Assembly (NCBI GenBank): GCA_902516925.1
Contig: CABYAF010000002.1
Span: 1-64,000 of the forward strand
Origin: an uncultured Bacteroidota bacterium
GTDB lineage: Bacteria; Bacteroidota; Bacteroidia; Flavobacteriales; Flavobacteriaceae
DNA length: 64,000 nucleotides
Direction: 5' to 3'
Shown here piece by piece: positions 53,148 to 62,089 of this stretch; positions within the stretch are counted from its first letter, which is position 1; every line of letters starts with the position of its first letter. Made by a program: the position numbers and the translations under genes. Under the pieces are notes generated by a model. That model did not search any database and had not been told where the DNA came from. It saw only the letters and a program-made list of their open reading frames with translations.

Positions 53148-54477
53148 ACTCATTATTAAGGACATTATAATAATAAATGAAGGTGTAAGATCTGCTAGTG
53201 ATATATACATTGAAGGTGATTTTATCAAAAAAATTGGCATTAATATAAAATTAGATAATGATGTTCAAATTATTGATGGTAAAGGTCATCTAGCTATTCC
53301 TGGAATGATTGATGATCAAGTACATTTTAGAGAACCTGGGTTAACTCACAAAGGAGACATAAGATCTGAATCTAAAGCTGCAATTGCTGGTGGTGTAACA
53401 TCATATTTTGAAATGCCAAATACTTTTCCAAATACTACTTCTATTAAAGAGTTTGAAAATAAAATTAAAATCGCATCAAATAATTCATTTGCAAATTATT
53501 CGTTTATGCTAGGTGGAACAAATGATAATATGAATGAAATAGAAAGAATAGATGAAAGACAAGTTGCTGGAATTAAACTTTTTTTGGGTTCCTCTACTGG
53601 AAAGATGTTAATAGACAACAAAAGCTCTATTGAGAATATATTCAATAGCACATCGTTACCAATATCTGCTCATTGTGAAGATGAACAGACTATAAAGGAT
53701 AATACGGAACATTATAAAAGTCTTTATGGTGAAGATATTCCCATATCTGCTCATCCAGAGATTAGAAATGATGAGGCATGTATAAAAAGCTCAAATTTTG
53801 CTGTTACTCTAGCAAAAAAAACTGGTGCAAGATTAAATGTTTTTCATATTTCAACAGCTATTGAACTTGACTTATTTGATGGTAATCTTGACCTAAACGA
53901 TAAAAAAATAACTTCAGAAGTATGTGCCCATCATCTATGGTTTTCAGATGAGGATTATAACAGACTAGGTTCAAAAATTAAATGGAATCCAGCAATAAAA
54001 TCAAAGGATGACAGAGATGCATTGTGGAAAGGCATAAAGAATAATAAAATTGATATTATTGCTTCAGATCATGCTCCTCACACTATAGAGGAAAAAAATA
54101 ATAAATATTTAAATTGTCCATCAGGGGGACCTATGGTTCAACATACAATTCTATCTCTATTGCAAAACTGTGAAAAATATGGAGTTTCAATTGAAAAAAT
54201 CGTAGAAAAAATAGCTCATAATCCAGCAACTATATTTAAGGTGAACAACAGAGGGTTTTTAAGGGAAGGATATTATGCTGATATTGTTTTGATTGATACA
54301 AATACTCCAACTGTTGTTACAAAAGAGTCTTTACTCTATAAGTGTGGTTGGTCACCTTTTGAAGGCCAAAAGTTTGATAACTCTATTTATAAAACAATAT
54401 TAAATGGGAATGTAGTTTATGAAGACGGTGTTGTAAATTCTATACCTCAAGGAAAAAAAATAACCTTTAACAGATGA
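53140..54477 (+). CDS. pyrC: Dihydroorotase (or dihydroorotase-like amidohydrolase)
   Basis: An amidohydrolase of 445 residues, third step of pyrimidine synthesis. The metal region reads MIDDQVHFREPGLTHKGD; the usual HxH has Gln60 at its first position and His62 at the second, a variant also common in Bacteroidota relatives. The carboxylated Lys is in AGIKLFLGSSTGKM, and the Asp loop is IIASDHAPHTIEE. The variation raises a small doubt about activity. It overlaps the next gene by four bases. Confidence 0.85.
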   Translation: MNKLIIKDIIIINEGVRSASDIYIEGDFIKKIGINIKLDNDVQIIDGKGHLAIPGMIDDQVHFREPGLTHKGDIRSESKAAIAGGVTSYFEMPNTFPNTTSIKEFENKIKIASNNSFANYSFMLGGTNDNMNEIERIDERQVAGIKLFLGSSTGKMLIDNKSSIENIFNSTSLPISAHCEDEQTIKDNTEHYKSLYGEDIPISAHPEIRNDEACIKSSNFAVTLAKKTGARLNVFHISTAIELDLFDGNLDLNDKKITSEVCAHHLWFSDEDYNRLGSKIKWNPAIKSKDDRDALWKGIKNNKIDIIASDHAPHTIEEKNNKYLNCPSGGPMVQHTILSLLQNCEKYGVSIEKIVEKIAHNPATIFKVNNRGFLREGYYADIVLIDTNTPTVVTKESLLYKCGWSPFEGQKFDNSIYKTILNGNVVYEDGVVNSIPQGKKITFNR

Positions 54478-54791
54478 AAAGATATTTAATAATACTTATT
54501 TTCATATTTGCATGCTCATCCAATGCTCCTGAAAATTTAATTAGTGAAGAAAAAATGGAAAGCATTATTTTTGATATTATGATTCTTAATGCATCAAGTG
54601 GTTATGACCTAAAAATTGATAATAATATGATAAGTGATGAATTAATTTTTAGAAAGCATGATATTGATAGTGTTCAATTTTATGAAAGTGAACTATATTA
54701 TTCTCGAAATCCAAGAGTTCATTTTAATATTTATTCAAATGTTAAGAGAAAGATTCAAAAATCAATTGATAGTCTAAAAAACATTAAATAA
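54474..54791 (+). CDS. DUF4296 lipoprotein
   Basis: A 105-residue putative lipoprotein with Cys14 (LIILIFIFACSSN). The rest is helical with PENLISEEKMESIIFDIMIL and FRKHDIDSVQFYESELYYSR, the DUF4296 pattern. The function is unknown. It overlaps both pyrC (four bases) and tyrS (one base), so it is in an operon with them. Confidence 0.85.
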   Translation: MKRYLIILIFIFACSSNAPENLISEEKMESIIFDIMILNASSGYDLKIDNNMISDELIFRKHDIDSVQFYESELYYSRNPRVHFNIYSNVKRKIQKSIDSLKNIK

Positions 54792-56083
54792 TGGAAGAAT
54801 TTATAGATGAACTTAAGTGGAGGGGTATGTTACATGATGTAATCCCTGGAACTGAAGAATATTTATCTAAAAATAAAACTATTGGATATATAGGATTTGA
54901 CCCAACATCTGATTCATTACACATTGGAAGCCTTGTGCCCATTTTTATTTTAAGGCATTTTCAAAATGCAGGTCATACTCCAGTAGTTCTTCTCGGAGGA
55001 GCAACTGGAATGATCGGTGATCCATCTGGAAAGTCCGACGAGAGAAATCTTTTAGATAAAAAGATTTTAAAGCATAATGAAAAGAAATTAAAGCTTCAAT
55101 TTGAAAAATTTCTTGATTTTAAATCAAAAAAAAATAACAGAGCTATTCTAGTAAATAATTATGATTGGATGAGTAAATTCTCAATTATTGACTTTTCCAG
55201 AGATATTGGAAAGCACATAACTGTAAACTATATGATGGCGAAAGAATCTGTGAAAAAACGAATCACCAAAGACACGTCACAAGGTATGTCATTTACTGAA
55301 TTCACTTACCAACTTATTCAAGGATATGATTTTCTCCATCTCTATAAGGATATGAATTGTATGCTTCAAATGGGGGGAAGTGATCAGTGGGGAAACATAA
55401 CTACTGGAACTGAACTTATTAGAAGGAAGGAAAATAAAAAAGCATATGCAATGACTTGTCCTTTAATAAAAAAATCTGATGGATCTAAGTTTGGAAAGTC
55501 TGAAGGTGGAAATATATGGTTAGATAAAAACAAAACTTCAGTTTATAAGTTCTATCAATATTGGTTAAATATATCAGATGAAGATGCTTTAAGTTACATT
55601 AAGGTATTTACATTCTTATCAAAAAGTCAGGTTGAGGAATTAATATTAGAACATAATAAAGATAAAGCTAGAAGGTTACTTCAAAATAAAATTGCAGATA
55701 CAGTTACAGCTATGGTTCATGGGCAAAAGGATTTAAATAATGCAATTAGTGCTTCAAAAGTTCTTTTTGGAAAATCTAGTAAACAAGATCTTGAGTCTCT
55801 TGATGAAAATACTTTTAATGAAATCTTTGATGGAGTTCCAAGTAATATTCTGTCTAAGAAAAAATTATCACAAGAAATAGAAATTGAAAATCTTCTTGCA
55901 TCTGAAACTAATTTTCTAAAGTCAATTAGTGAGGCAAGAAGGGCACTAAAAGAAAATTCCATTTCAATTAACAAGAAAAAAATCTCTGGAAATATCAAAA
56001 TCACTAAAGGTGATTTGATAAATGGTAAATATATACTTCTACAAAGAGGTAAAAAGAATTACTATTTAGTAATTGTTAATTAA
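54791..56083 (+). CDS. tyrS: Tyrosyl-tRNA synthetase
   Basis: A class I synthetase of 430 residues. The HIGH-like motif is in GFDPTSDSLHIGSLVP and KMSKS in SKFGKSEGGNIWLD. A C-terminal S4 RNA-binding domain covers about 360-430. Tyr-specific LLGGATGMIGDPSGK and QMGGSDQWGNITTG are present. It is the last gene of the DPM-pyrC-DUF4296-tyrS run. Confidence 0.96.
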   Translation: MEEFIDELKWRGMLHDVIPGTEEYLSKNKTIGYIGFDPTSDSLHIGSLVPIFILRHFQNAGHTPVVLLGGATGMIGDPSGKSDERNLLDKKILKHNEKKLKLQFEKFLDFKSKKNNRAILVNNYDWMSKFSIIDFSRDIGKHITVNYMMAKESVKKRITKDTSQGMSFTEFTYQLIQGYDFLHLYKDMNCMLQMGGSDQWGNITTGTELIRRKENKKAYAMTCPLIKKSDGSKFGKSEGGNIWLDKNKTSVYKFYQYWLNISDEDALSYIKVFTFLSKSQVEELILEHNKDKARRLLQNKIADTVTAMVHGQKDLNNAISASKVLFGKSSKQDLESLDENTFNEIFDGVPSNILSKKKLSQEIEIENLLASETNFLKSISEARRALKENSISINKKKISGNIKITKGDLINGKYILLQRGKKNYYLVIVN

Positions 56084-56156
56084 TTATTTCTTTAATATTA
56101 AATTTTATTTTGATTACAATCAATTAGGCATTATTTACTAAATTGACAACATAACT

Positions 56157-56849
56157 ATGAATAATTCTGATATTAAAATACTTTGTGTTGATGATGAGCC
56201 AGATATTTTAGAAATTCTAAAATATAATTTATCTAATGAGGGGTATCAGATATCTACAGCTAAAGATGGTAAAATTGCTATTAAAAAGGCAAGGGAAATT
56301 GAGCCAAATCTTATCATAATGGATATAATGATGCCAAATATGGATGGCATTGAGACATGTGAAATCCTGAGGTCAGATGAAAGTTTTAATAATACTTTAA
56401 TCATGTTTCTGACTGCTAGAGGTGAAGATTACTCATATGTTGCAGCTTATGAGGCAGGAGCTGATGATTATGTAACAAAACCAATTAAACCAAAAAGAAT
56501 AATATCTAAGGTGAAAGGACTTTTAAGAAGATCAAAAAAATACTCTGAAAAAGAAGTTGGTGAAATTGTATTTGGTAATCTTAAAATTAATAGAGAAAAA
56601 TATAAAGTATATAAATCTGATGTATCAATTAGTTTACCAAGAAAAGAGTTTGAACTTCTTGATTTACTTGCCTCTAAACCTGATAAGGTATTTAAGAGAG
56701 AAAAAATCATGGAAAAAGTTTGGGGAGAACAGGTAGTTGTTGGAGATAGAACTATAGATGTACATATTAGAAAATTAAGAAAGAAAATAGGAGATAAATA
56801 TTTTAAGACTGTTAAAGGGGTTGGGTATAAATTTATTGTTGAAGAATGA
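56157..56849 (+). CDS. OmpR/PhoB-type response regulator
   Basis: A 230-residue two-component regulator. The receiver has acidic Asp12/Asp13 (LCVDDEP), phospho-acceptor Asp56 (IIMDIMMP), a Thr in FLTARGE and Lys in VTKPIKP. The C-terminal winged helix carries LPRKEFELLDLLASKPDKVF and VWGEQVVVGDRTIDVHIRKL, as in PhoB/RprY. It overlaps its kinase gene by four bases. The signal and target genes are unknown. Confidence 0.92.
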   Translation: MNNSDIKILCVDDEPDILEILKYNLSNEGYQISTAKDGKIAIKKAREIEPNLIIMDIMMPNMDGIETCEILRSDESFNNTLIMFLTARGEDYSYVAAYEAGADDYVTKPIKPKRIISKVKGLLRRSKKYSEKEVGEIVFGNLKINREKYKVYKSDVSISLPRKEFELLDLLASKPDKVFKREKIMEKVWGEQVVVGDRTIDVHIRKLRKKIGDKYFKTVKGVGYKFIVEE

Positions 56850-57769
56850 ATCTTCCTTTTAAAATTCAACCTAGTCCTCAAGCTTTCAAAGCATCACTCT
56901 TAATACATATAATAACTATTATACTGTATATCTCATTTTTCGGAAACTTCTCCTTAAGTCATTCAGGATATTTTGCTTTAAGCTTTCTTATTGTTAGTGT
57001 AGTGTTGGAAAACTTTTTAATTAGTTTCAAGAAAAAAGAAGAACAGAGAAGCTCAGAAATTAATGTTTTAAAGGACCAAGAAAATTATCGAAGAGAGTTT
57101 TTAGGAAATGTTTCTCATGAGTTAAAAACACCATTATTTACAATTCAGGGTTATATACTGACACTAATCGAAGGAGCTATGAAAGATAAGAAAGTAAGAA
57201 ATAAATATTTAAATAGAACAGCAAAGGGTGTTGATCGAATAATATCTATTGTAAAGGATTTAGATTTAATAACTCAATTTGAATCAGGTATTAAAACAGT
57301 AGATAAATCAAATTTTAATATTTACGAAATAATAGATAATATTTTTGACTTAATGGAGTTTGAATCAGAAAAAAATAATACAAAGCTCAGGATTAGAAAT
57401 GAAAAAAATAACTCTGTAATGGTTTATGCTGATAAAGAGAGAATCACTCAGGTTTTAACTAATCTAGTTGTGAATTCAATTAAATATGGAAAAGAAAATG
57501 GATATACCGAAATAGAAGTAGATCATCATGATAAAGACAGAATAATAGTCAAGGTAATTGATGATGGAGAGGGAATAGAAGAAGAACATTTGCCTCGTCT
57601 ATTTGAAAGGTTTTATAGAATTGATAAAACTAGATCAAGAAAAAAGGGTGGCTCAGGACTTGGACTATCAATTGTTAAGCATATAATTGAAGCTCATCAA
57701 GAACAGATTTTTGTCAAAAGTAAAGTTGGAGTAGGAACTGAATTCTCTTTTACTCTTTTAAAGCCATAA
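56846..57769 (+). CDS. Sensor histidine kinase
   Basis: A 307-residue kinase, partner of the response regulator upstream. Two membrane helices (about 16-35 and 42-60) with a very short outside loop, so the sensor is probably intramembrane or depends on partners. His91 is in FLGNVSHELKTPLFTI. ATPase blocks are TNLVVNSIKYGKENG (N box), VIDDGEGIEEEHLPRLFERF and SGLGLSIVKHII. The lack of a large periplasmic domain is like PhoR-type kinases. Confidence 0.92.
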   Translation: MNLPFKIQPSPQAFKASLLIHIITIILYISFFGNFSLSHSGYFALSFLIVSVVLENFLISFKKKEEQRSSEINVLKDQENYRREFLGNVSHELKTPLFTIQGYILTLIEGAMKDKKVRNKYLNRTAKGVDRIISIVKDLDLITQFESGIKTVDKSNFNIYEIIDNIFDLMEFESEKNNTKLRIRNEKNNSVMVYADKERITQVLTNLVVNSIKYGKENGYTEIEVDHHDKDRIIVKVIDDGEGIEEEHLPRLFERFYRIDKTRSRKKGGSGLGLSIVKHIIEAHQEQIFVKSKVGVGTEFSFTLLKP

Positions 57770-57792
57770 ATCATGTTTTAGCATTTTTCTAT

Positions 57793-58110
57793 ATGAGTAA
57801 AAATGATTTTTTTCAGAGAGTTTATGATGTAGTTAGAACCATTCCTTTTGGAAGAGTAACTACATATGGATTAATTGCGAAAAAATTGGGTACTGCATCT
57901 AGTGCAAGAACTGTAGGATGGGCTCTAAATGCTTGCCATAATGATTCATCAATTCCAGCACACAGAGTTGTAAATAGAAATGGGTTATTATCAGGAAAAC
58001 ATCATTTTAAAGGTCTTGATTTAATGAAACAGTTACTTGAGAATGAGGGAATTGAGGTTAATGATGATAAAGTTGTTGACTTTAATATTAAACTTTGGAA
58101 TCCAAAATAA
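57793..58110 (+). CDS. Alkyltransferase-like (ATL) MGMT-family protein
   Basis: A 105-residue protein with the DNA-binding fold of O6-methylguanine-DNA methyltransferase. The helix FFQRVYDVVRTIPFGRVTTY and the segment AHRVVNRNGLLSGKHHF are typical, but the active-site Cys (usually PCHR) is replaced by Ala in SIPAHRVV. ATL proteins bind alkylated guanine without transfer and recruit nucleotide excision repair. It lies 23 bases after the kinase gene. Confidence 0.87.
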   Translation: MSKNDFFQRVYDVVRTIPFGRVTTYGLIAKKLGTASSARTVGWALNACHNDSSIPAHRVVNRNGLLSGKHHFKGLDLMKQLLENEGIEVNDDKVVDFNIKLWNPK

Positions 58111-58141
58111 TTATATAAATTTTAAGAATTAAATTTATTAC

Positions 58142-58164
58142 TTACACGTATATTTGTAGTGTAA
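58142..58164. promoter_or_regulatory. Inverted repeat over the mrp promoter
   Basis: TTACAC (58142-58147) and GTGTAA (58159-58164) form a perfect six-base palindrome with an 11-base spacer that contains the -7-like box. It could be an operator for a dimeric regulator. Confidence 0.4.
58149..58156 (+). promoter_or_regulatory. Candidate -7 box for the mrp-nifU-FNR operon
   Basis: TATATTTG matches TAnnTTTG and ends 15 bases before the mrp ATG. No good -33 element is evident. It lies inside an inverted repeat. Confidence 0.45.
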
Positions 58165-58171
58165 ATTACTT

Positions 58172-59344
58172 ATGGATCTAACAAAGCAAAATATAACAAA
58201 AACACTTGAAAAAGTTAATATGTCTGGTTCTAAGGATGACATAGTTTCTTCTGGAATTCTTAAAAATGTTCAAGTATTTGGAGACCAAGTAGACATTGAT
58301 ATTGTTGTATCTAATCCTGCATTGCAGGCAAGGAAAAAGCTTGAAGTAGATATTATGAAAATTATCCATGATGATATTTATGAAAAAGCAAAAATTAATG
58401 TAAACACCAAAGTTGAATCACCAAAAGTTGATAAAGAAGAAGGAAATGAGATTGATTCTCCACAGCATCCAAAAATATCTTCGCAGGCAAAAAAAATAAA
58501 AGGAGTTGATTCGATTATAGCCATATCTTCTGCTAAAGGAGGGGTTGGTAAATCGACTGTAACAATTAATTTGGCTGCTGCACTAGCTAAAAAAGGATGT
58601 AAAGTAGGAATCCTAGATGCAGATATTTATGGACCATCTGTTCCCACAATGATGGATGTTGAGGGCTACATTCCAAAATCAATTAAAATAAATGATCAAT
58701 CAAAGATAGAACCTGTTGAAAGTTACAATGTTAAAATTATGTCTATAGGTTTCTTTACAAAACTTGACCAAGCAGTTGTATGGAGAGGACCAATGGCATC
58801 AAAAGCTCTTAACCAAATGATTTTTGATACTAATTGGGGTGAATTAGACTTTCTGTTTTTAGACTTACCTCCTGGTACAGGTGATATCCATCTAAGTTTA
58901 GTTCAATCTCTACCAATTACAGGATCAATTATTGTAAGCACACCTCAAAATGTAGCATTAGCTGATGCCAGAAGAGGTATCAAAATGTTTCAACAAGAGA
59001 GCATTTCTGTTCCAATCTTAGGTTTAATTGAAAACATGGCATATTTTAAAGCTGACAATTCTGATACAAAACACTACATATTTGGTGAAGCTGGAGTAAA
59101 GTATTTGTCAAAAGATTTGAACATTAATTTTTTAGGAGAAATACCAATATTTAAGAGTTTAAGAGAGGCCTCTGACTTTGGAAGGCCTGCTTCACTTCAG
59201 GAATCTAGTGATGTCTCAAATATTTTTGATGATATTTCAAAAAGTATGGTTGAACAATTATTAATAAGAAATAAAGAATTACCACCCACAAAGATTGTTG
59301 AAATTACTAACTTAGTGGGATGTTCTGCAATTAAAAAGCAATGA
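58172..59344 (+). CDS. Mrp/ApbC (NBP35-family) Fe-S cluster carrier ATPase
   Basis: A 390-residue P-loop protein for iron-sulfur cluster assembly or transfer. Residues 1-80 form a MIP18/DUF59-like domain. The deviant Walker A is SSAKGGVGKSTVTINL (Lys127 region), and FLDLPPGTGDIHLS is Walker B-like. The CxxC seen in many relatives after ENM is missing here (ENMAYFKADN), as in some Bacteroidota members. It overlaps the NifU-like gene by four bases. Confidence 0.9.
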   Translation: MDLTKQNITKTLEKVNMSGSKDDIVSSGILKNVQVFGDQVDIDIVVSNPALQARKKLEVDIMKIIHDDIYEKAKINVNTKVESPKVDKEEGNEIDSPQHPKISSQAKKIKGVDSIIAISSAKGGVGKSTVTINLAAALAKKGCKVGILDADIYGPSVPTMMDVEGYIPKSIKINDQSKIEPVESYNVKIMSIGFFTKLDQAVVWRGPMASKALNQMIFDTNWGELDFLFLDLPPGTGDIHLSLVQSLPITGSIIVSTPQNVALADARRGIKMFQQESISVPILGLIENMAYFKADNSDTKHYIFGEAGVKYLSKDLNINFLGEIPIFKSLREASDFGRPASLQESSDVSNIFDDISKSMVEQLLIRNKELPPTKIVEITNLVGCSAIKKQ

Positions 59345-59583
59345 GCAAGTTAGAAAATAAAATATTAGATGCGCTTGAAGAGATTAGACCGTTTCTTGTT
59401 AAAGATGGTGGTGATATTTCCCTTGAGTCTATAAAAAATTCTACTGTAAATGTTAAATTACACGGTGCTTGTGCTGACTGCAAAGTCAACCAGATGACTC
59501 TTAAAAATGGGGTAGAAACTACAATTAAAAAATACGCTCCAGAAATCAAAGAAGTTAAATCTGTATTGCCTCTTTCAAGATGA
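59341..59583 (+). CDS. NifU C-terminal domain protein (Fe-S scaffold/carrier)
   Basis: An 80-residue NifU-C/Nfu-type protein. The cluster-binding CxxC is in HGACADCKVNQMTLKNGVE, and LEEIRPFLVKDGGDISLESI is the conserved entry. It acts in iron-sulfur delivery. Overlaps of four bases with genes on both sides tie it to Mrp and the reductase. Confidence 0.92.
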   Translation: MSKLENKILDALEEIRPFLVKDGGDISLESIKNSTVNVKLHGACADCKVNQMTLKNGVETTIKKYAPEIKEVKSVLPLSR

Positions 59584-60632
59584 TAAAAACAGATATTTTG
59601 ATAATTGGGGGAGGTCCTACTGGACTTTTTACTGTTTTTGAAGCAGGTCTTTTAAAAATGAAATGTCATATACTAGACTCTTTAACTCAGCCAGGGGGTC
59701 AGTGTATCGAATTATACCCAAAAAAACCTATCTATGATATTCCAGGTTACCCAGAGATTATAGCTGGAGACTTAATTGAAAACCTTTTAGAACAGATTAA
59801 GCCTTTTGCTCCTTCATATACACTTGGCGAAACTGCACTAAACCTTGACAAGGATAATGATGGTTCTTTTAAAGTAACTACCGACAAAGGGACTGAAATT
59901 TCAGCTAAAATAATTGCAATAGCAGGTGGACTTGGAACTTTCACTCCAAGAAAACCAAATATCTCAAATATAACTGACTATGAGGATAAAGGAATTCTAT
60001 ACATGATTAAAGATCCAAATGAGTTCATTGATAAAACAGTCGTTATAGCAGGAGGAGGTGATTCAGCATTGGACTGGACTATTCATCTTTCAAAAATTGC
60101 AAAAAAAGTTATACTCATTCATAGGAGAAATGAATTTAGAGGTGCTAATGACTCTGTTGCCTCAGTTCAAAAATTAAAAGATCTTGGAAAAATTGATGTT
60201 ATTACTCCTGCTCAGGTATCAAAACTTAATGGAAAGAATAAGCTTGAGTCTATTATTGTAGACATGGATGGAAATGAAAATGAAATCGAAACTGACTATT
60301 TTATTCCATTGTTTGGTTTAGTCCCTAAGTTAGGACCAATAAAGGATTGGGGTTTAAACATTGAAAATAATGCGATAAAAGTTAACAATAGTCTTGACTA
60401 TCAAACAAATATTGATGGTATTTATGCTATTGGAGATGTTAATACATATCCTGGCAAGCTTAAATTAATTTTAAGTGGATTTCATGAAGCTGCAGTTATG
60501 TGTCATAGTGCATATTCAAAGTTAAATCCAGATAAGAAAAATTTACTTAAGTATACAACAGTTAGTGGGATTGAAGGTTTTGATGGTTCAAAAAAAGAAG
60601 CAAAAAAATCACAGATTAGTAAGATTGATTAA
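59580..60632 (+). CDS. FAD-dependent ferredoxin--NADP reductase (thioredoxin-reductase-like)
   Basis: A 350-residue two-dinucleotide-domain flavoprotein. The FAD motif is LIIGGGPTGLFTVFEAGL and the NADPH motif TVVIAGGGDSALDW. YAIGDVNTYPGKLKLILSGF closes the FAD site. The CxxC of thioredoxin reductase is absent, which points to the TrxR-like FNR class. It is last in the mrp-nifU operon and could supply electrons for Fe-S work through a ferredoxin encoded elsewhere. It overlaps the convergent ATPase gene by four bases. Confidence 0.88.
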   Translation: MIKTDILIIGGGPTGLFTVFEAGLLKMKCHILDSLTQPGGQCIELYPKKPIYDIPGYPEIIAGDLIENLLEQIKPFAPSYTLGETALNLDKDNDGSFKVTTDKGTEISAKIIAIAGGLGTFTPRKPNISNITDYEDKGILYMIKDPNEFIDKTVVIAGGGDSALDWTIHLSKIAKKVILIHRRNEFRGANDSVASVQKLKDLGKIDVITPAQVSKLNGKNKLESIIVDMDGNENEIETDYFIPLFGLVPKLGPIKDWGLNIENNAIKVNNSLDYQTNIDGIYAIGDVNTYPGKLKLILSGFHEAAVMCHSAYSKLNPDKKNLLKYTTVSGIEGFDGSKKEAKKSQISKID

Positions 60633-62089
60633 ATTTTATTTATAAAATTGTTGAACGGATCTTTATACTCTATACCATTATTAGTTCTTAATATCGATAA
60701 CTTATTATAACTCTCAAGACCCCATAAAATAAATTCAATAAAGAATAATTTATCATCTTTATTCAATTCAGGAATAAACTTTTCAATTAGTTTTTTTGCA
60801 TCGTCGACTTGATCAAGTAAATCCTCATATTCTTTATTTTTGAGATTATCATTTATCACAAGTTGCTTGCTAGAGAACCATTTTAAAATTGAGTCATATG
60901 GTGTAATCTCATCAGGTTTAGTCAATTTTTCAATCTTTGGGAAGTATTTATTAAATATTGATTTTACAGCAGATGAAATTAGATTATAAGATACTTGTTC
61001 TGCACCCTCTTCTTCTCCCTCATAAACTAGTTCTACTTTTCCATTTATTGAGGAAATGACTGAACTGAAATCAGACATTCTTATTGATGTATTTTCTTCA
61101 TTATTAATTATCATTCGTCTTTCAGCAGATGAAACTAAGTTTTGTAAACTAGTTATACTCATTCTTGCACTTACTCCACTTTTTCTATCAACAAGATCAC
61201 TTTCCCTTGCTTCAAAAGATATTTGCTCAATTATATCTCTTGCAACTTCTGGAATATGAATTTTTGAGCCTAAATCTGAGTTAATCTTTGATTCTTGTTT
61301 AGTAATTTTTTTTGCAACTTCAATTGATTCTGGATAATGAGTCAATATTTGAGAGCCAACTCTGTCCTTTAAGGGTGTTACAATTGTTCCTCTATTAGTG
61401 TAATCTTCTGGATTTGAAGTAAAAATAAATTGAATATCCAAAGGTAGTCTGACTTTAAAACCTCGAATTTGAATTTCTTTTTCCTCTAGAATCGAAAAAA
61501 GTGAAACTTGAATTCTTGGTTGTAAATCGGGTAATTCATTAAGTACAAAAATACATCTGTGAGCTCTGGGTATTAATCCAAAGTGAATTACTTCTTCGTT
61601 AGAATAGGATAATTTAAGATTTGTTGCTTTTATTGGATCAATATCACCAATTAAATCAGATACTGTTACATCTGGAGTTGCAAGTTTCTCATAAAATCTT
61701 TCATTTCTATGGAGCCAATCGATTTGCGTTTTGTCTCCATCAGATTTAATCTTTTCTGTAGAGCTTTTAAAAATTGGTTTGAGTGGATCATCATTAGTTT
61801 CTGACCCTTTAATTATTGGGATCCATTCATCTAAAAGATTTACACAAGTCCTTGCCAGTTTGGTTTTTGCTTGACCCCTAAGACCAAGAAGGTTAATACT
61901 ATGATTTGAAAGGAATGCTCTTTCCACACTTGGAATTACAGTCTCTTCATATCCAATTAGATCAGAAAATACATTAACCCCTTTTGAGAGGTTATGCCTT
62001 AAATTATCAGTAATCTCCTGATTCAAGGATTTATAACTGTAGTCTGATGATTTTAATTCACCAATTGTTTTGATTTTAGGTTTGTTCAT
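60629..62089 (-). CDS. MoxR/magnesium-chelatase-like AAA+ ATPase
   Basis: A 486-residue AAA+ protein. The P-loop is LLGLRGQAKTKLAR (69-76) with Ala where Gly is usual before Lys75, and the Walker B-like stretch is CIFVLNELPDL with Asn in place of Asp; similar variants occur in related Bacteroidota proteins as far as I know. Sensor-like IQFIFTSNPEDYTNRG and SGVSARMSITSL (Arg finger area) are present. It overlaps the VWA gene by one base. MoxR-VWA pairs act in protein or metal-cofactor maturation; the client is unknown. Confidence 0.82.
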   Translation of the reverse strand: MNKPKIKTIGELKSSDYSYKSLNQEITDNLRHNLSKGVNVFSDLIGYEETVIPSVERAFLSNHSINLLGLRGQAKTKLARTCVNLLDEWIPIIKGSETNDDPLKPIFKSSTEKIKSDGDKTQIDWLHRNERFYEKLATPDVTVSDLIGDIDPIKATNLKLSYSNEEVIHFGLIPRAHRCIFVLNELPDLQPRIQVSLFSILEEKEIQIRGFKVRLPLDIQFIFTSNPEDYTNRGTIVTPLKDRVGSQILTHYPESIEVAKKITKQESKINSDLGSKIHIPEVARDIIEQISFEARESDLVDRKSGVSARMSITSLQNLVSSAERRMIINNEENTSIRMSDFSSVISSINGKVELVYEGEEEGAEQVSYNLISSAVKSIFNKYFPKIEKLTKPDEITPYDSILKWFSSKQLVINDNLKNKEYEDLLDQVDDAKKLIEKFIPELNKDDKLFFIEFILWGLESYNKLSILRTNNGIEYKDPFNNFINKI

